This document shows, piece by piece, positions 8,605 to 17,450 of a stretch of 64,000 bases of DNA. The stretch is from Pseudoxanthomonas sangjuensis. Lineage in GTDB: Bacteria > Pseudomonadota > Gammaproteobacteria > Xanthomonadales > Xanthomonadaceae. The notes under the pieces are model-generated. The model was given only the letters and a program-made list of their open reading frames with translations, did not search any database and was not told the origin of the DNA. Location: positions 16,596 to 80,595 of the forward strand of contig NZ_PDWR01000016.1 in assembly GCF_010211755.1 (NCBI RefSeq), read 5' to 3'. A program made the translations under genes and the position numbers. Each line of letters starts with the position of its first letter. Positions within the stretch are counted from its first letter, which is position 1.

Positions 8605-8617
8605 GAAGATATCGGTT

Positions 8618-8971
8618 ATGAAAAGCTCCGAACGCCTGGATCTCACCTTCGCCGCGCTCGCCGATCCCACCCGGCGCGCCATCCTGGCGCGTTTGGCCAC
8701 CGGCGAAGCCTCGGTTCAGGAACTCGCCGCGCCGTTTGAGATGAGCCAGCCCGCCATCTCCAAGCACCTCAAAGTGCTGGAGCGCGCAGGGCTCGTCTCG
8801 GTCGACATCGATGCGCAGCGCCGCCCGCGCCGGCTCGAACCAAAGCGACTGGAGGAAGCCGCGGGCTGGATCGAGCGCTACCGCGAGATCTTCGAGCAGA
8901 ACTACCAACGCCTCGATGCGTTGCTCGACGACCTCAAGGGCACGCCCGCAAGATCGAAACGGAAGAAATAG
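8618..8971 (+). CDS. ArsR-family winged-helix repressor (cassette)
   Basis: 117 residues: LDLTFAALADPTRRAILARL, then the helix-turn-helix VQELAAPFEMSQPAISKHLKVLERAGLV and a wing (DIDAQRRPRRLEPKRL). This is the metal-site-free ArsR subtype usually found next to SRPBCC/AHSA1 proteins; no cysteine metal-binding motif (CVC) is present. The 6-6-6 inverted repeat over its promoter fits autorepression. The AHSA1 gene follows 75 bases downstream, and the pair seems to form one two-gene cassette bounded by degenerate attC sites. Confidence 0.88.
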   Translation: MKSSERLDLTFAALADPTRRAILARLATGEASVQELAAPFEMSQPAISKHLKVLERAGLVSVDIDAQRRPRRLEPKRLEEAAGWIERYREIFEQNYQRLDALLDDLKGTPARSKRKK

Positions 8972-9046
8972 CGTGTTCGTCATCCCGCGGCGCGCTCGTT
9001 GCTCCCCGAATGAGCTGCCGCATCAACAAACCCGAGGAGAAGCGCA

Positions 9047-9541
9047 ATGCCAGCAGAAGTCACATTGCCGAGTGATCGCGAGGTTCGCGTCACGCGTACG
9101 TTCAATGCGCCCCGCCAGTTGGTGTGGGATGCCCATACAAATCCCGATCTCGTGCACAGGTGGCAGGGCTACGACGGCTGGGACATGCCAGTGCGCGACA
9201 TGGACGTCCGCGTCGGCGGAAAATACCGCTGGCAGTGGAAGAACCGCGAAGACGGCAAGCAGTTTGGCTTCTTCGGCACGTTCACCGAGGTCGATCCGCC
9301 GTCGAAGCTCACGCACGAACAATACTTCGATTCCGGCGAAACGGACTTCGCCATGCCCGCCGACGATCCCTGCATCGTGTCGCTCGAACTCAGCGAGCAG
9401 AACGGCGTCACGACGCTGGTATGCAACATGACGTTCGCGTCGAAGGAGGCGCGCGACGGCGCCGTCTCCACCGGCATGGCCGACGGGATGGAGTACAGCT
9501 ACAGCCGCCTGGACGGCCTGCTCGCCAGAAAAGCCGCGTAA
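9047..9541 (+). CDS. SRPBCC/AHSA1 domain protein (cassette)
   Basis: 164 residues of the START-like AHSA1 fold: VRVTRTFNAPRQLVWDAHTNPDLVHRWQG, DMDVRVGGKYRWQWKNREDG, then FFGTFTEVDPPSKLTHEQYF and a C-terminal helix. Members hold hydrophobic ligands in a helix-grip cavity. Bacterial copies paired with ArsR regulators are common but mostly uncharacterised. GAGGAGAAGC precedes the ATG. It is co-directional with, and probably co-transcribed with, the ArsR gene. Confidence 0.87.
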   Translation: MPAEVTLPSDREVRVTRTFNAPRQLVWDAHTNPDLVHRWQGYDGWDMPVRDMDVRVGGKYRWQWKNREDGKQFGFFGTFTEVDPPSKLTHEQYFDSGETDFAMPADDPCIVSLELSEQNGVTTLVCNMTFASKEARDGAVSTGMADGMEYSYSRLDGLLARKAA

Positions 9542-9552
9542 TTCGGCGTACG

Positions 9553-9607
9553 GCCCGGCAATCCGTTCGGGCCGAACCCGCTTCGCGGCGCGGCCTGATT
9601 CCGCCAC
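9553..9607 (+). repeat. Degenerate attC at right end of the array
   Basis: GGCAATCCGTTCGGGCCGAA, the loop CCGCTTCGCGG and CGCGGCCTGATTCCG are recognisable, but the right core is lost. After it the sequence returns to non-cassette character, so this is the array's right boundary. Confidence 0.55.
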
Positions 9608-9802
9608 CGCCCCGCGTTCGACCGCCCCAGGCCGCCATTGCGGCCTCCATCCGCGGTTCGTCCCGCTCCTCGCATCGATGATCGTCGGCAGCCTGCGCGC
9701 GCAGGCTGCCGGCGAACGGGCGGACCGGTCATTCGTCCGTTCAAGGCCGCTGCACCCTGCCCGGCCTACAATTCGATCCCGACCCCCAAACGGAGAACCA
9801 CG

Positions 9803-10795
9803 ATGTCGCGTACCCCCACCCGCATCCCGCACTCCCTGATCGCCCTCGCCATCGCCACGACGCTCGCCGCCTGCTCGCCGAAGAACGAAGCCACGCAGGC
9901 GCCGCCCGACCCCGCCGCGGCCGCGCCCGCCGCCGAACCCGCGGCCGCGCCGCAAAGCGCGGACGTGAAGCCCTTCGCCATCGGCGAGCTCTCCGCCATG
10001 GCCCTGCGCGACGGCGCGCTGGAATTCCCCAACGACAACCAGGTGTTCGGCGTCGGCCACGCGCCGGAGGAAGTCGCCGCATTGCTGGGCGCCGCCGGCG
10101 AACCCACCGACAAACTGCAGCTGAGCCTGCAGCCGCTGCTGGTGAAGTCCGCCGACCGCGTGCTGCTGTTCGACACCGGCGCGGGCGGCAACTTCGGGCC
10201 GAGCGCCGGCAAGCTGCCTGCGTCGCTGGCCGCCGCAGGCGTGGATCCGCAAAGCGTCACCGACATCTTCATCTCGCACGCCCACGGCGACCACGTCGGC
10301 GGCCTGGTCAACGCCGAAGGCATGCTGGCGTTCCCCAACGCCACGATCCACATGTCCGAACCGGAATGGGCGTTCCTGGCCGGGCTGGATCCGGAAAAGG
10401 CCAAGGCCATCGGCCTGGGCGAGCACGAGAAGTTCGTCGCCGCGATCACGCCCAAGGTCGCCGCGTTCCCGCCGAACGCCGAGATCGTTCCCGGCGTGGT
10501 GAAGGCGGTCGAGATCAAGGGCCACACGCCGGGCCATTCCGGCTACCTGATCGGCTCGGGCGAGGACACGCTGCTGTACATCGGCGACGCCGCGCACCAT
10601 TCGGTGGTGTCGGTGCAGCACCCGGTGTGGCCGAACGGCTTCGACGGCGATGCCGCCACCGCCGCCGCGAGCCGCAAGGCGCTGATCGAGCAGAACGCCG
10701 CGAGCGGGCAGCGGATCTACGCCGTGCATTTCCCGTTCCCGGGCTTGGGCAGGTTCGAGAAGCGCGGCGACGGTTACGCGTGGGTCGCGGAGTGA
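9803..10795 (+). CDS. MBL-fold metallo-hydrolase, lipoprotein
   Basis: 330 residues. The signal peptide ends in a lipobox (LAAC), so the protein is probably lipid-anchored. An Ala/Pro-rich linker follows (about residues 32-52). The metallo-beta-lactamase fold shows HAHGDHVGG with the HXHXDH zinc ligands, GHTPGHSGY with the next His, IGDAAHH, and a final His in AVHFPFPG. This arrangement resembles lactonase-type and quorum-quenching-type MBL hydrolases; the substrate is not known. The ATG at 9803 follows GGAG 8 bases upstream. It is the first gene outside the cassette array. Confidence 0.85.
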   Translation: MSRTPTRIPHSLIALAIATTLAACSPKNEATQAPPDPAAAAPAAEPAAAPQSADVKPFAIGELSAMALRDGALEFPNDNQVFGVGHAPEEVAALLGAAGEPTDKLQLSLQPLLVKSADRVLLFDTGAGGNFGPSAGKLPASLAAAGVDPQSVTDIFISHAHGDHVGGLVNAEGMLAFPNATIHMSEPEWAFLAGLDPEKAKAIGLGEHEKFVAAITPKVAAFPPNAEIVPGVVKAVEIKGHTPGHSGYLIGSGEDTLLYIGDAAHHSVVSVQHPVWPNGFDGDAATAAASRKALIEQNAASGQRIYAVHFPFPGLGRFEKRGDGYAWVAE

Positions 10796-10807
10796 AATAG
10801 CCGGCCT

Positions 10808-10855
10808 GTCCTCCCTCTCCCCTCCGCGGGAGAGGGAAAGGCGCGAAGCGCGGCC
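10808..10855. repeat. Dispersed CTCTCCC/GGGAGAG palindrome with GCGAAGCGC tail
   Basis: CCTCTCCCCTCCGCGGGAGA is a short hairpin followed by AAAGGCGCGAAGCGC. Related copies lie at 17.7, 32.3 and 48.9 kb, so this is a genome-dispersed element and not a gene-specific terminator. Confidence 0.55.
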
Positions 10856-11043
10856 ACGGCCATCACCGCGTGGTTGCCGAAGCAATCGGTGAAGAAGCCC
10901 TGCTCCCCCGGCAGCGGGTCGATGCGCAGCCGCACGCCGTGCCCCTGTGCCGGACGATGCGGATCCGGCGGGCGCGGGAATTCCGCCGGAACCTTCCGGC
11001 CACAACGGTTATGCGACGAGTGCAAACATTCGCCGGCCGTCAC
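10845..11043 (-). pseudogene. Possible remnant of a transglutaminase-like N-terminal domain
   Basis: On the minus strand an open frame from a GTG at 11043 contains VRLRIDPLPGEQGFFTDCFG, which resembles the bacterial transglutaminase-like N-terminal domain (LRxDPxP...DxFGN). The frame then runs into the dispersed repeat and stops, and no catalytic domain follows. No credible ribosome site is present. The 311-bp gap between the neighbouring genes holds only this and the repeat. Identification is tentative. Confidence 0.25.
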
Positions 11044-11106
11044 GCCTTCCGGCGCACGCCGGCGCCGGACCGTCCGTTCGCGCAGATGGCGGATGGCGAC
11101 AGACGC

Positions 11107-12318
11107 TCAGGCGCCGCGCGTCTGCCCGGCGCGCGGCAGCCACGCCGCATCGCGCTGGGTGAGCTGCGCGACGATCGCCTTGCGGAACGGCGCGACGAAC
11201 CGGGCCGCGCGCAACGCGCCATTGCGCAGCACGCGGGCCGGCAGGCGGTCGTCGGTGTACAGCGCGGCGATCGCGTTGGTCGCTTCGTACAGCGGCCGCG
11301 TCGCCCGCCGGTGGCTGCGTTCGTAGCCGGCGAGCAGCGGTGGCGAGCCGATGTCGCGGCCGGCGGCGGCGGCTTCGACGACCGCCTTCGACAGCCGCGC
11401 CGCGCTCCGCAGGCCGAAGTTGAAGCCATGCGCGGTGACCGGGTGCATGCCGACCGCGGCGTCGCCGATCAGCGCGCTGCGCCGGCCGGCGAAGCGGTCC
11501 GCGTACACCGCGACCAGCGGATAGGCGTGGCGCGAACCGTCCAGCGCCATCTCGCCGAGCCGGCCTTCGAACAGCTCGGTGATGGCGCGGCCGAAGCCGG
11601 CCTCGTCCATCGCCAGCAGCGCCTCGATCCGGCGCGGCGGCAGGGTCAGCACCGCACCGGCGCGCTCGCCGTGCAGCGGCAGCAACGCCACGGTCTTGCC
11701 GTAGCCGAACCATTCCCATGCCGCGTGGTGGTGCGGCAGCTCGTGGCGCATCCGGCACACCAGCATGGTCTTGCCGAAGTCGCGCAGCTGCGCGCCGATG
11801 CCGAGCATGCGCCGCGTCGCCGAGAACCGGCTGTCGGCGGCGACCAGCAGCCGCGCCGACAGCCGTTCGCCGGTGGCGAGCGTCGCCGTCGCGGCGTCAT
11901 CGTCGACCTGCAGCGCCGCCAGCGCGGCGTTGTCGATGATGTCCAGCCCGTCCTGCCCCTGCACCGCCTGCCACGCGGCGCGGCGGATCAGCTGGTTGGG
12001 GACCAGCCAGCCGAGTTCGTCGCCGCCGCTGGAATCGGCGAAGGTCAGCGCGAACGGCGACGGCCCGTTCATCACCCGCGCGTCGCGCAGCGGCGAGATT
12101 TCCCCGGCCGGAATCCGCTGCCACAGGTCGAGCCGTTCCATCAGCAGCCGCGAGGTATGGGTCAGCGCGATCTCGCGGCCGTCGAAGGCCGGATCGGCGA
12201 GCTTGCCGCGGTCCTGCTGCTCGACCAGCGCGACCGACAGGCCGCTGCCGGCCAGCGCGCGCGCGAAACCCAGACCCGCCGGCCCCGCGCCGACGATGAT
12301 GATGTCGTAACGTTTCAT
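11107..12318 (-). CDS. ubiM: FAD-dependent ubiquinone-ring hydroxylase, UbiM/UbiH type
   Basis: 403 residues. The FAD dinucleotide fold starts at once (IIIVGAGPAGLGFARALAGSG). A DS motif with R follows (VAADSRFSATRR), and the second FAD motif is SALIGDAAVGMHPVTAHGFNFGL, diagnostic for the UbiH/UbiF/UbiM/COQ6 group. These enzymes put hydroxyl groups on the ubiquinone ring using O2. The assignment to UbiM rests on overall resemblance; UbiH or UbiF is the alternative. The start at 12318 is preceded by GGGAG. A perfect FNR/ANR box lies 55-68 bases upstream of the ATG. Confidence 0.8.
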   Translation of the reverse strand: MKRYDIIIVGAGPAGLGFARALAGSGLSVALVEQQDRGKLADPAFDGREIALTHTSRLLMERLDLWQRIPAGEISPLRDARVMNGPSPFALTFADSSGGDELGWLVPNQLIRRAAWQAVQGQDGLDIIDNAALAALQVDDDAATATLATGERLSARLLVAADSRFSATRRMLGIGAQLRDFGKTMLVCRMRHELPHHHAAWEWFGYGKTVALLPLHGERAGAVLTLPPRRIEALLAMDEAGFGRAITELFEGRLGEMALDGSRHAYPLVAVYADRFAGRRSALIGDAAVGMHPVTAHGFNFGLRSAARLSKAVVEAAAAGRDIGSPPLLAGYERSHRRATRPLYEATNAIAALYTDDRLPARVLRNGALRAARFVAPFRKAIVAQLTQRDAAWLPRAGQTRGA

Positions 12319-12372
12319 CGCTGCTCCCGTCGCCAACCCGGGCCAGTGTCACGCATCGGCGGGCGCGGGGTC

Positions 12373-12386
12373 TTGATCCGGATCAA
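12373..12386 (-). promoter_or_regulatory. FNR/ANR-type binding site
   Basis: TTGATCCGGATCAA matches the FNR-family consensus TTGAT-N4-ATCAA exactly on both strands. It lies in the gap between the GH109 gene and the start of the ubiquinone hydroxylase, centred about 61 bases before the hydroxylase ATG. Confidence 0.7.
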
Positions 12387-12488
12387 GCGCGGGGCGCGGC
12401 CGGGCCGATGGGTGCCCGGGGGCGCGCGGTCGGCCGTCCAGCCGCCGATGCGCCGGGGTCGGCGCGCCACCGTCCGTGCGCGGCGGGA

Positions 12489-13838
12489 TCAGTAACGGTC
12501 GTCGAGCGCGAAGATGCGCGGGCGGTCGCGCCACTTGCCTTCGGTGAAGTCGGGGAAATCGACGGTGCGGTTGCCGCCGGCGATCGACTGTTCCGACAGC
12601 GGCGTGATCGCGCTCCACGCGACCGCGTCGTAGACGTCGATCGGCATCGGCTCGCCGCGCTTGATCGCCTCGACGAAGGCGTGGATCACGAAGAAATCCA
12701 TGCCGCCGTGGCCGGCGCCGGCCGCGTCGCCGGCGTACTTCTTCCACAGCGGGTGGTCGTACTTGTCCAGCCACGCCTGCGCCGGTTCCCACTTGTGCGG
12801 CTCCGGACTCCTGCCTTCCAGATAGATCGACTGGTTCACGTCCATCCACAGCCCGCCGGTGCCCTGCACGCGGAAGCCGAGCGAATACGGGCGCGGCAGC
12901 GAGGTGTCGTGGGTCAGCAGGATGCTCTCGCCGTTGGCGCAGGCGATCTGCGTGGTAACCACGTCGCCGAGCGCGAACTTCACCTGCGCGTTCGGATGCG
13001 CTTCGCCGCCGTTCTTCACGATGTAATCGTGCAGGCCGCGCGCCTTGCTGGCGTAGCTGGTCAGGCGCACGAAGCGGTTGCCGCGGTGGATGTCGGCCCA
13101 CATCGCGCACGGGCCGATGCCGTGGCTGGGGTACAGGTCGCCGTTGCGGCGTACCGAATGCGGCGTGCGCCATTTCGCTTCCGACCAGCCCTTGTCGCCG
13201 AACTCGACGCCGCCGCCGTAGGGCGCGCCCGGTTCGCCGGAATTGAACTTGACCGCGCGCAGGTCGTGTTCGTAGCCGCCTTCCAGGTGCACGACCTCGC
13301 CGAACAGCCCCTGTCGCGCCATGTTCAGCACCGCCATCACGTCGCGGCGGTAACAGACGTTCTCCAGCAGCATGTACGGCGTGCCGGTGCGCTGCTGGGT
13401 ACGCAGCACGTTCCAGTGGTCGTCGAGGGTGATGCCGGCGACGACCTCGCAGCCGACCGCGATCTTCGCCTCCATCGCGCCGATCGCCTGCGGCGCATGC
13501 CACTCCCACGGCGTGGCGATGACCACCGCGTCGAGCTTGCCGTCGGCATACATGCGCCGCCAGGCGTCGTCGCTGCCGGTGTAGACGCGCGGCTTCGGCT
13601 TGCCGGCGTCGGCGACCATCTTCAGCGCGCTGTCGAGCATGAACTGTTCGATGTCGCACAGCGCGGCGATTTCGACGTCGTCGCGGTCGAGCAGCAGCGA
13701 CAGGTGCGACCGCCCGCGCAGGCCGGTGCCGACGATGCCGACGCGCAGCCGCGAACGCGCGCGGGCGAAGGCGGTGGGGGCGATGCTGGCCGACAAACCG
13801 GCCAGTGCGCTGGCCTTGACGAAATCACGACGCTTCAT
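12489..13838 (-). CDS. GH109-type Gfo/Idh/MocA oxidoreductase (alpha-N-acetylgalactosaminidase family)
   Basis: 449 residues. The N-terminus MKRRDFVKASALAGLSA is a twin-arginine-type leader. The Rossmann start LRVGIVGTGLRGRSHL, VVIATPWEWHAPQA, and GGMDFFVIHAFVEAIKRGEPMPIDVYDA follow. The combination matches glycoside hydrolase family 109, whose members use bound NAD in a redox-assisted cleavage of alpha-N-acetylgalactosamine. Export by Tat with bound cofactor fits. A TAGAAT -10-like box lies about 30 bases before the ATG. No sugar transporter or regulator adjoins it. Confidence 0.87.
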   Translation of the reverse strand: MKRRDFVKASALAGLSASIAPTAFARARSRLRVGIVGTGLRGRSHLSLLLDRDDVEIAALCDIEQFMLDSALKMVADAGKPKPRVYTGSDDAWRRMYADGKLDAVVIATPWEWHAPQAIGAMEAKIAVGCEVVAGITLDDHWNVLRTQQRTGTPYMLLENVCYRRDVMAVLNMARQGLFGEVVHLEGGYEHDLRAVKFNSGEPGAPYGGGVEFGDKGWSEAKWRTPHSVRRNGDLYPSHGIGPCAMWADIHRGNRFVRLTSYASKARGLHDYIVKNGGEAHPNAQVKFALGDVVTTQIACANGESILLTHDTSLPRPYSLGFRVQGTGGLWMDVNQSIYLEGRSPEPHKWEPAQAWLDKYDHPLWKKYAGDAAGAGHGGMDFFVIHAFVEAIKRGEPMPIDVYDAVAWSAITPLSEQSIAGGNRTVDFPDFTEGKWRDRPRIFALDDRY

Positions 13839-13984
13839 GCGCTGCCTCGACGCTGGAATCCGCTTCCGATTCTAATCGCGGCCGCGGCCGCGCACGCCGC
13901 ACCCGGTCCCGCTTCGTCATCGCGGATTCGGCTAATCCTTGTTTGGATTCGGCGGGATCCGGCAGGCGCCGGACGCACCCGGCC

Positions 13985-14878
13985 TCATGCGCCGCGCAGC
14001 CACGGCATCAGCCAGTGGTCGGCCAGCAGGAACGCGAACAGCGCCATCAGGTAGACCACCGAGTACTTGAACACGCGCATCGCGAAGAATTCGTCGGGCG
14101 GATCGAGCAGCTTCCATGCATACCACAGGAACACCGCGCCGAGCACGACCGCGCCGCCGAGATAGAACAGCCCGCTCATCCCGGTGGCCCACGGCAAAAC
14201 CGTCGCCGCGAACAGCAGCAGCGTGTACAGCAGGATCTGCCAGCGGGTGTAGGTCACGCCGTGGGTCACCGGCAGCATCGGGATCAGCGCGCGCGCGTAG
14301 TCTTCGCGGCGGAAGATCGCCAGCGCCCAGAAGTGCGGCGGCGTCCACACGAACACGATCAGCACCAGCAGCAGCGCATGCGCCCAGTCCCACGGCTCGC
14401 GCATGCCGGTGACCGCGGCCCAGCCGAGCAGCGGCGGCGCGGCGCCGGCGATGCCGCCGATCACGATGTTCTGCGGCGTGGCGCGCTTCAGGAAGCCGGT
14501 GTAGACGATCGCGTAGCCGATCAGCGAGGCGAAGGTCAGCAGCGCGGTCAGCGGGTTGACCATCGACACCAGCAGCGCCATCGACAGCGCGCCGAGGCAC
14601 ACCGCGAACGCCAGCACCTGCACCGGGCTCAGCGCGCCGGTCGGCAGCGGCCGGTGCGCGGTGCGGGCCATGACCTTGTCGATGCGCTGGTCGATCAGGT
14701 GGTTGATCGCCGCGGCGCTGGCCGCGGCCAGCCAGATGCCGAGCAGGCCGAACACGGTCTGCCGCAGCGGCGGCAGTCCCGGCACGGCGAGGAACATGCC
14801 GACCAGCGCGGTGAACGCGATCAGCGCCACCACCTTCGGCTTGGTCAGTTCCCAGTACTGGGCGAACGGCACCGGCAT
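13985..14878 (-). CDS. ctaB: Protoheme IX farnesyltransferase (heme O synthase)
   Basis: 297 residues, polytopic (UbiA fold). The two Asp-rich prenyl-diphosphate sites are visible: [20 protein letters not shown], and, around the second, [19 protein letters not shown]. It adds a farnesyl tail to heme B to give heme O, the precursor of heme A for the aa3 oxidase. The ATG lies 2 bases after the ctaA stop, so translation is coupled and the gene closes the oxidase assembly operon. Confidence 0.95.
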   Translation of the reverse strand: MPVPFAQYWELTKPKVVALIAFTALVGMFLAVPGLPPLRQTVFGLLGIWLAAASAAAINHLIDQRIDKVMARTAHRPLPTGALSPVQVLAFAVCLGALSMALLVSMVNPLTALLTFASLIGYAIVYTGFLKRATPQNIVIGGIAGAAPPLLGWAAVTGMREPWDWAHALLLVLIVFVWTPPHFWALAIFRREDYARALIPMLPVTHGVTYTRWQILLYTLLLFAATVLPWATGMSGLFYLGGAVVLGAVFLWYAWKLLDPPDEFFAMRVFKYSVVYLMALFAFLLADHWLMPWLRGA

Positions 14879-14880
14879 GC

Positions 14881-16065
14881 TCACGCCTGCTCCGGCTTGC
14901 GCAGCCGCGCCAGCAAGGTGACCAGCACGAACAGCAGCAGCACCGCGCCGCCGTTGTGCAGCACCGCCACCGCCAGCGGCAGCGCCAGCTTGACGTTGAG
15001 CACGCCCAGCACGACCTGCGACGCCAGCGCGAACAGCAGGAAGCCGCCCCAGCCGCGCAGGCCCGGCGTGCGCAACAGCTTCGACGCGAGCGCGACCAGG
15101 TACAGCGCGACGACCAGCGCGCCGATGCGGTGCGCCATCTGGATCGCGATGCGCGAGGCGCCGTCGAGCACACCGCCCTCGTAGTCGACGCCGATGCCGC
15201 GCCACGGGACGAAGCCTTCGGCGAAATCGTGCGGCGGCCACCAGCGGCCGACGCACTGCGGGAAGTTGGACATCGATGCGTCGCCGCCGCCGCAGGCCAG
15301 CGCCGCATAGTTGGCGCTGACCCAGCCGCCGAGCGCGATCTGCGCGACCAGCAGCAGCAGCCCGGCCAGCAGCCAGCGGCGCAGCGCATCGGCCTCCACC
15401 AGGCGGATCGGCAGGCCGGTCGCGCGCCACGCCATCCACAGCAGCAGCGCGAACAGGGTCAGGCCGCCGAGCAGGTGGCCCATCACCACGATCGGCTTCA
15501 GCAGCCAGGTGACCGTCCACATGCCGAGCAGCGCCTGGAACACGATGGTCGCCAGCGCGAGCACCGCGACGCGCGACAGGTCGCCGCCCCTGGAGGACGC
15601 GCCCGACCAGCGCCATGCCGCGAACAGCAGCAGGCCCTCGCCGAGCGCGGCGAGCGCACCGGCGGCGTCGTGCAGTCCGCGCATGTACAGCGGGACCGAC
15701 GCCGCGACCAGCAATGCCGCGGCGGCGACCTGCGCCGTGCCCCACCTGCGCGCGCGCGTGGCCAGCAGGGCGAGGCCCAGCACTTCGAAGCCGAGCAGGC
15801 CGGCGAGGATGCGATGCACCTGTTCGCGCCAGGCCTTGTGCGTTTCCAGCGGACGGATCTTCGTCGCCGCGTGGTCGAGGATTTCGTGCGGCGCCTGCGG
15901 CCAGGTGGCGCGGCCGTAGCAGGTCGGCCAGTCCGGGCAGCTCAGCCCCGCGTCGGACAGGCGCACGAAGGCGCCGAACAGGATGGTGCTGGCGGTCATG
16001 ATCGCCGCCAGCCAGGCGAGGCGATGGAAGTTGCGGCGGCGCTGCGGCCTGGCGTTGTCGTTCAT
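14881..16065 (-). CDS. ctaA: Heme A synthase CtaA (COX15)
   Basis: 394 residues with eight predicted membrane helices in two repeated halves. Conserved elements include [22 protein letters not shown] with the paired cysteines, [16 protein letters not shown] with heme-ligand histidines in the first half, and MAHRIGALV and LHNGGA in the second. It oxidises heme O to heme A. A GTG at 16071 could add two residues; the ATG at 16065 was chosen. The gene lies between a SCO-like gene and ctaB with minimal spacing. Confidence 0.95.
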   Translation of the reverse strand: MNDNARPQRRRNFHRLAWLAAIMTASTILFGAFVRLSDAGLSCPDWPTCYGRATWPQAPHEILDHAATKIRPLETHKAWREQVHRILAGLLGFEVLGLALLATRARRWGTAQVAAAALLVAASVPLYMRGLHDAAGALAALGEGLLLFAAWRWSGASSRGGDLSRVAVLALATIVFQALLGMWTVTWLLKPIVVMGHLLGGLTLFALLLWMAWRATGLPIRLVEADALRRWLLAGLLLLVAQIALGGWVSANYAALACGGGDASMSNFPQCVGRWWPPHDFAEGFVPWRGIGVDYEGGVLDGASRIAIQMAHRIGALVVALYLVALASKLLRTPGLRGWGGFLLFALASQVVLGVLNVKLALPLAVAVLHNGGAVLLLFVLVTLLARLRKPEQA

Positions 16066-16075
16066 TCGCACCGGC

Positions 16076-16645
16076 TCACATCAGTTTCAGCAACTTGGCC
16101 ATGTCGTAACGCAGGTCGCCCGGGTCGAAGCCGGGCGCGTAGCGCAGCACGACGAAGCCGTACGGGTCGATGACGTAAGCCACCGCGCCGCCCGGATCGT
16201 TCGACCGCGGCAGCTTCGCGAGCAGCCCGGGGTCGGCACGGACCTGCTTCCAGGCCGGCGTGCGCGGCGCGTCCTGCGGCAACTCGCCGATCCACAGGAT
16301 CTGCGCGTGGGCCGCATCCTTGCCGAACAGCTGCCAGACCTTGTCGATGTCGGCCGCGAGCTTCGCGCAAGCGTCGGCGCAGCCGGCCGGCGCGACCACG
16401 GCGATGCGCCACAGGCGCTGCTCGGGGTTCCAGTGGTAATCGCTGCCGTCGGCGAGTTGCGGGGTCAGCGCGCGCAGGTCGGCGTAGGGCTCGAGGCGCT
16501 CGCCCCGGTTCTTCGATCCCGCCGGGTGCAGGCCGAGCAGGCCCAGCACCAGCGCCAGCAGGATCGGGCCGAAGAACAGGGCAAAGAGCAGGATCAGCGT
16601 GCGGCGACCGCGGCGGGTCCCGTCCGCTCCGGGAACGGCATTCAT
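16076..16645 (-). CDS. Membrane-anchored SCO-like protein of the oxidase cluster
   Basis: 189 residues. One N-terminal helix (LILLFALFFGPILLALVLGL) is followed by a periplasmic thioredoxin-like domain that contains CADAC, the CXXXC spacing used by SCO1/SenC copper chaperones, then IDPYGFVVLRYAPGFDPGDL as in the end of the SCO fold. The sequence is otherwise diverged from classical SCO. It probably helps load copper into the CuA or CuB centre. Its ATG overlaps the SURF1 stop as ATGA, and ctaA follows 10 bases later. Confidence 0.72.
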   Translation of the reverse strand: MNAVPGADGTRRGRRTLILLFALFFGPILLALVLGLLGLHPAGSKNRGERLEPYADLRALTPQLADGSDYHWNPEQRLWRIAVVAPAGCADACAKLAADIDKVWQLFGKDAAHAQILWIGELPQDAPRTPAWKQVRADPGLLAKLPRSNDPGGAVAYVIDPYGFVVLRYAPGFDPGDLRYDMAKLLKLM

Positions 16646-17379
16646 GCCGGCATTTTCGCACGCCCCGCCCGGCGATGGCGGAAAGTCAGGATCGCCGCGG
16701 TCGCCAGCACCGCCAGCGCCAGGCCGAACCATTGCACGGCGTAGGCGATGTGCCGCTGCGGCGGCAGCGTATTGGGGAGGACGTCGAGGTCGCGGGTGTA
16801 GCCGAGTTCCATCCCGGGATCGAGCTTCAGTACGCGCGCGGGCAGGTTGTGGACACCGAGGCTGGAGGCGAGATTGGCCGCATCCAGGCCGATGGTCAGC
16901 AGGTCGCCGTTCGCCTGTCTCGTCGCGATCGCACTGGCGATGCCATGCGAAGGCGCCGGAGCCAGCAGGCCCTGCACGCGCATTTTCCCCGGCGGAAGCC
17001 CGATCGCTGGCATCCGGCGATCGCCTGGCACGGGCAGCCAGCCGAGCTCGACCAGCAATGGCGCGCCGCCCACCGGAACGAACAGGCGGTACGCACGCAC
17101 GCCGCTACGACCATCGCGCTGCTGGTTGTCGAGCAGTACCGCCGGCGCTTCGGCGAATTCGCCCTCGCCCGCCACCCAGTCGTAGCTGCGCGCGCGCGAG
17201 GCGTCGGCGGCAAGGGACAAGGGCCGCGGATTGCGCTCTTCGAGCACGCGTTGCGCATCGGCCAGCATCGCCTGCTTCTGCTGCGCGCGATCCAGTTGCC
17301 AGAAACCGAGCGAGCCGAATCCCGCGGCGACCGCGATCGCCAGCGCCCAGCCGAGCCACGGATTCATGCGCCGCGCCAT
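16642..17379 (-). CDS. SURF1 family cytochrome oxidase assembly protein
   Basis: 245 residues. Helices at both ends (WALAIAVAAGFGSLGFWQLDRA and IAYAVQWFGLALAVLATAAIL) enclose a periplasmic loop domain, the standard SURF1 topology. GFWQLDRAQQK at the start and HIAYAVQWF near the end are family signatures. SURF1 assists heme A insertion into subunit I. Translation is coupled to the next gene by ATGA. A divergent DUF2909 gene begins 71 bases from its start. Confidence 0.93.
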   Translation of the reverse strand: MARRMNPWLGWALAIAVAAGFGSLGFWQLDRAQQKQAMLADAQRVLEERNPRPLSLAADASRARSYDWVAGEGEFAEAPAVLLDNQQRDGRSGVRAYRLFVPVGGAPLLVELGWLPVPGDRRMPAIGLPPGKMRVQGLLAPAPSHGIASAIATRQANGDLLTIGLDAANLASSLGVHNLPARVLKLDPGMELGYTRDLDVLPNTLPPQRHIAYAVQWFGLALAVLATAAILTFRHRRAGRAKMPA

Positions 17380-17450
17380 GTTTCTTCACCCCGCGCCTGC
17401 AATAATCCGTTCACACGGGGCATCCCCGCCCACGAACGCGCGAGGCCGCG

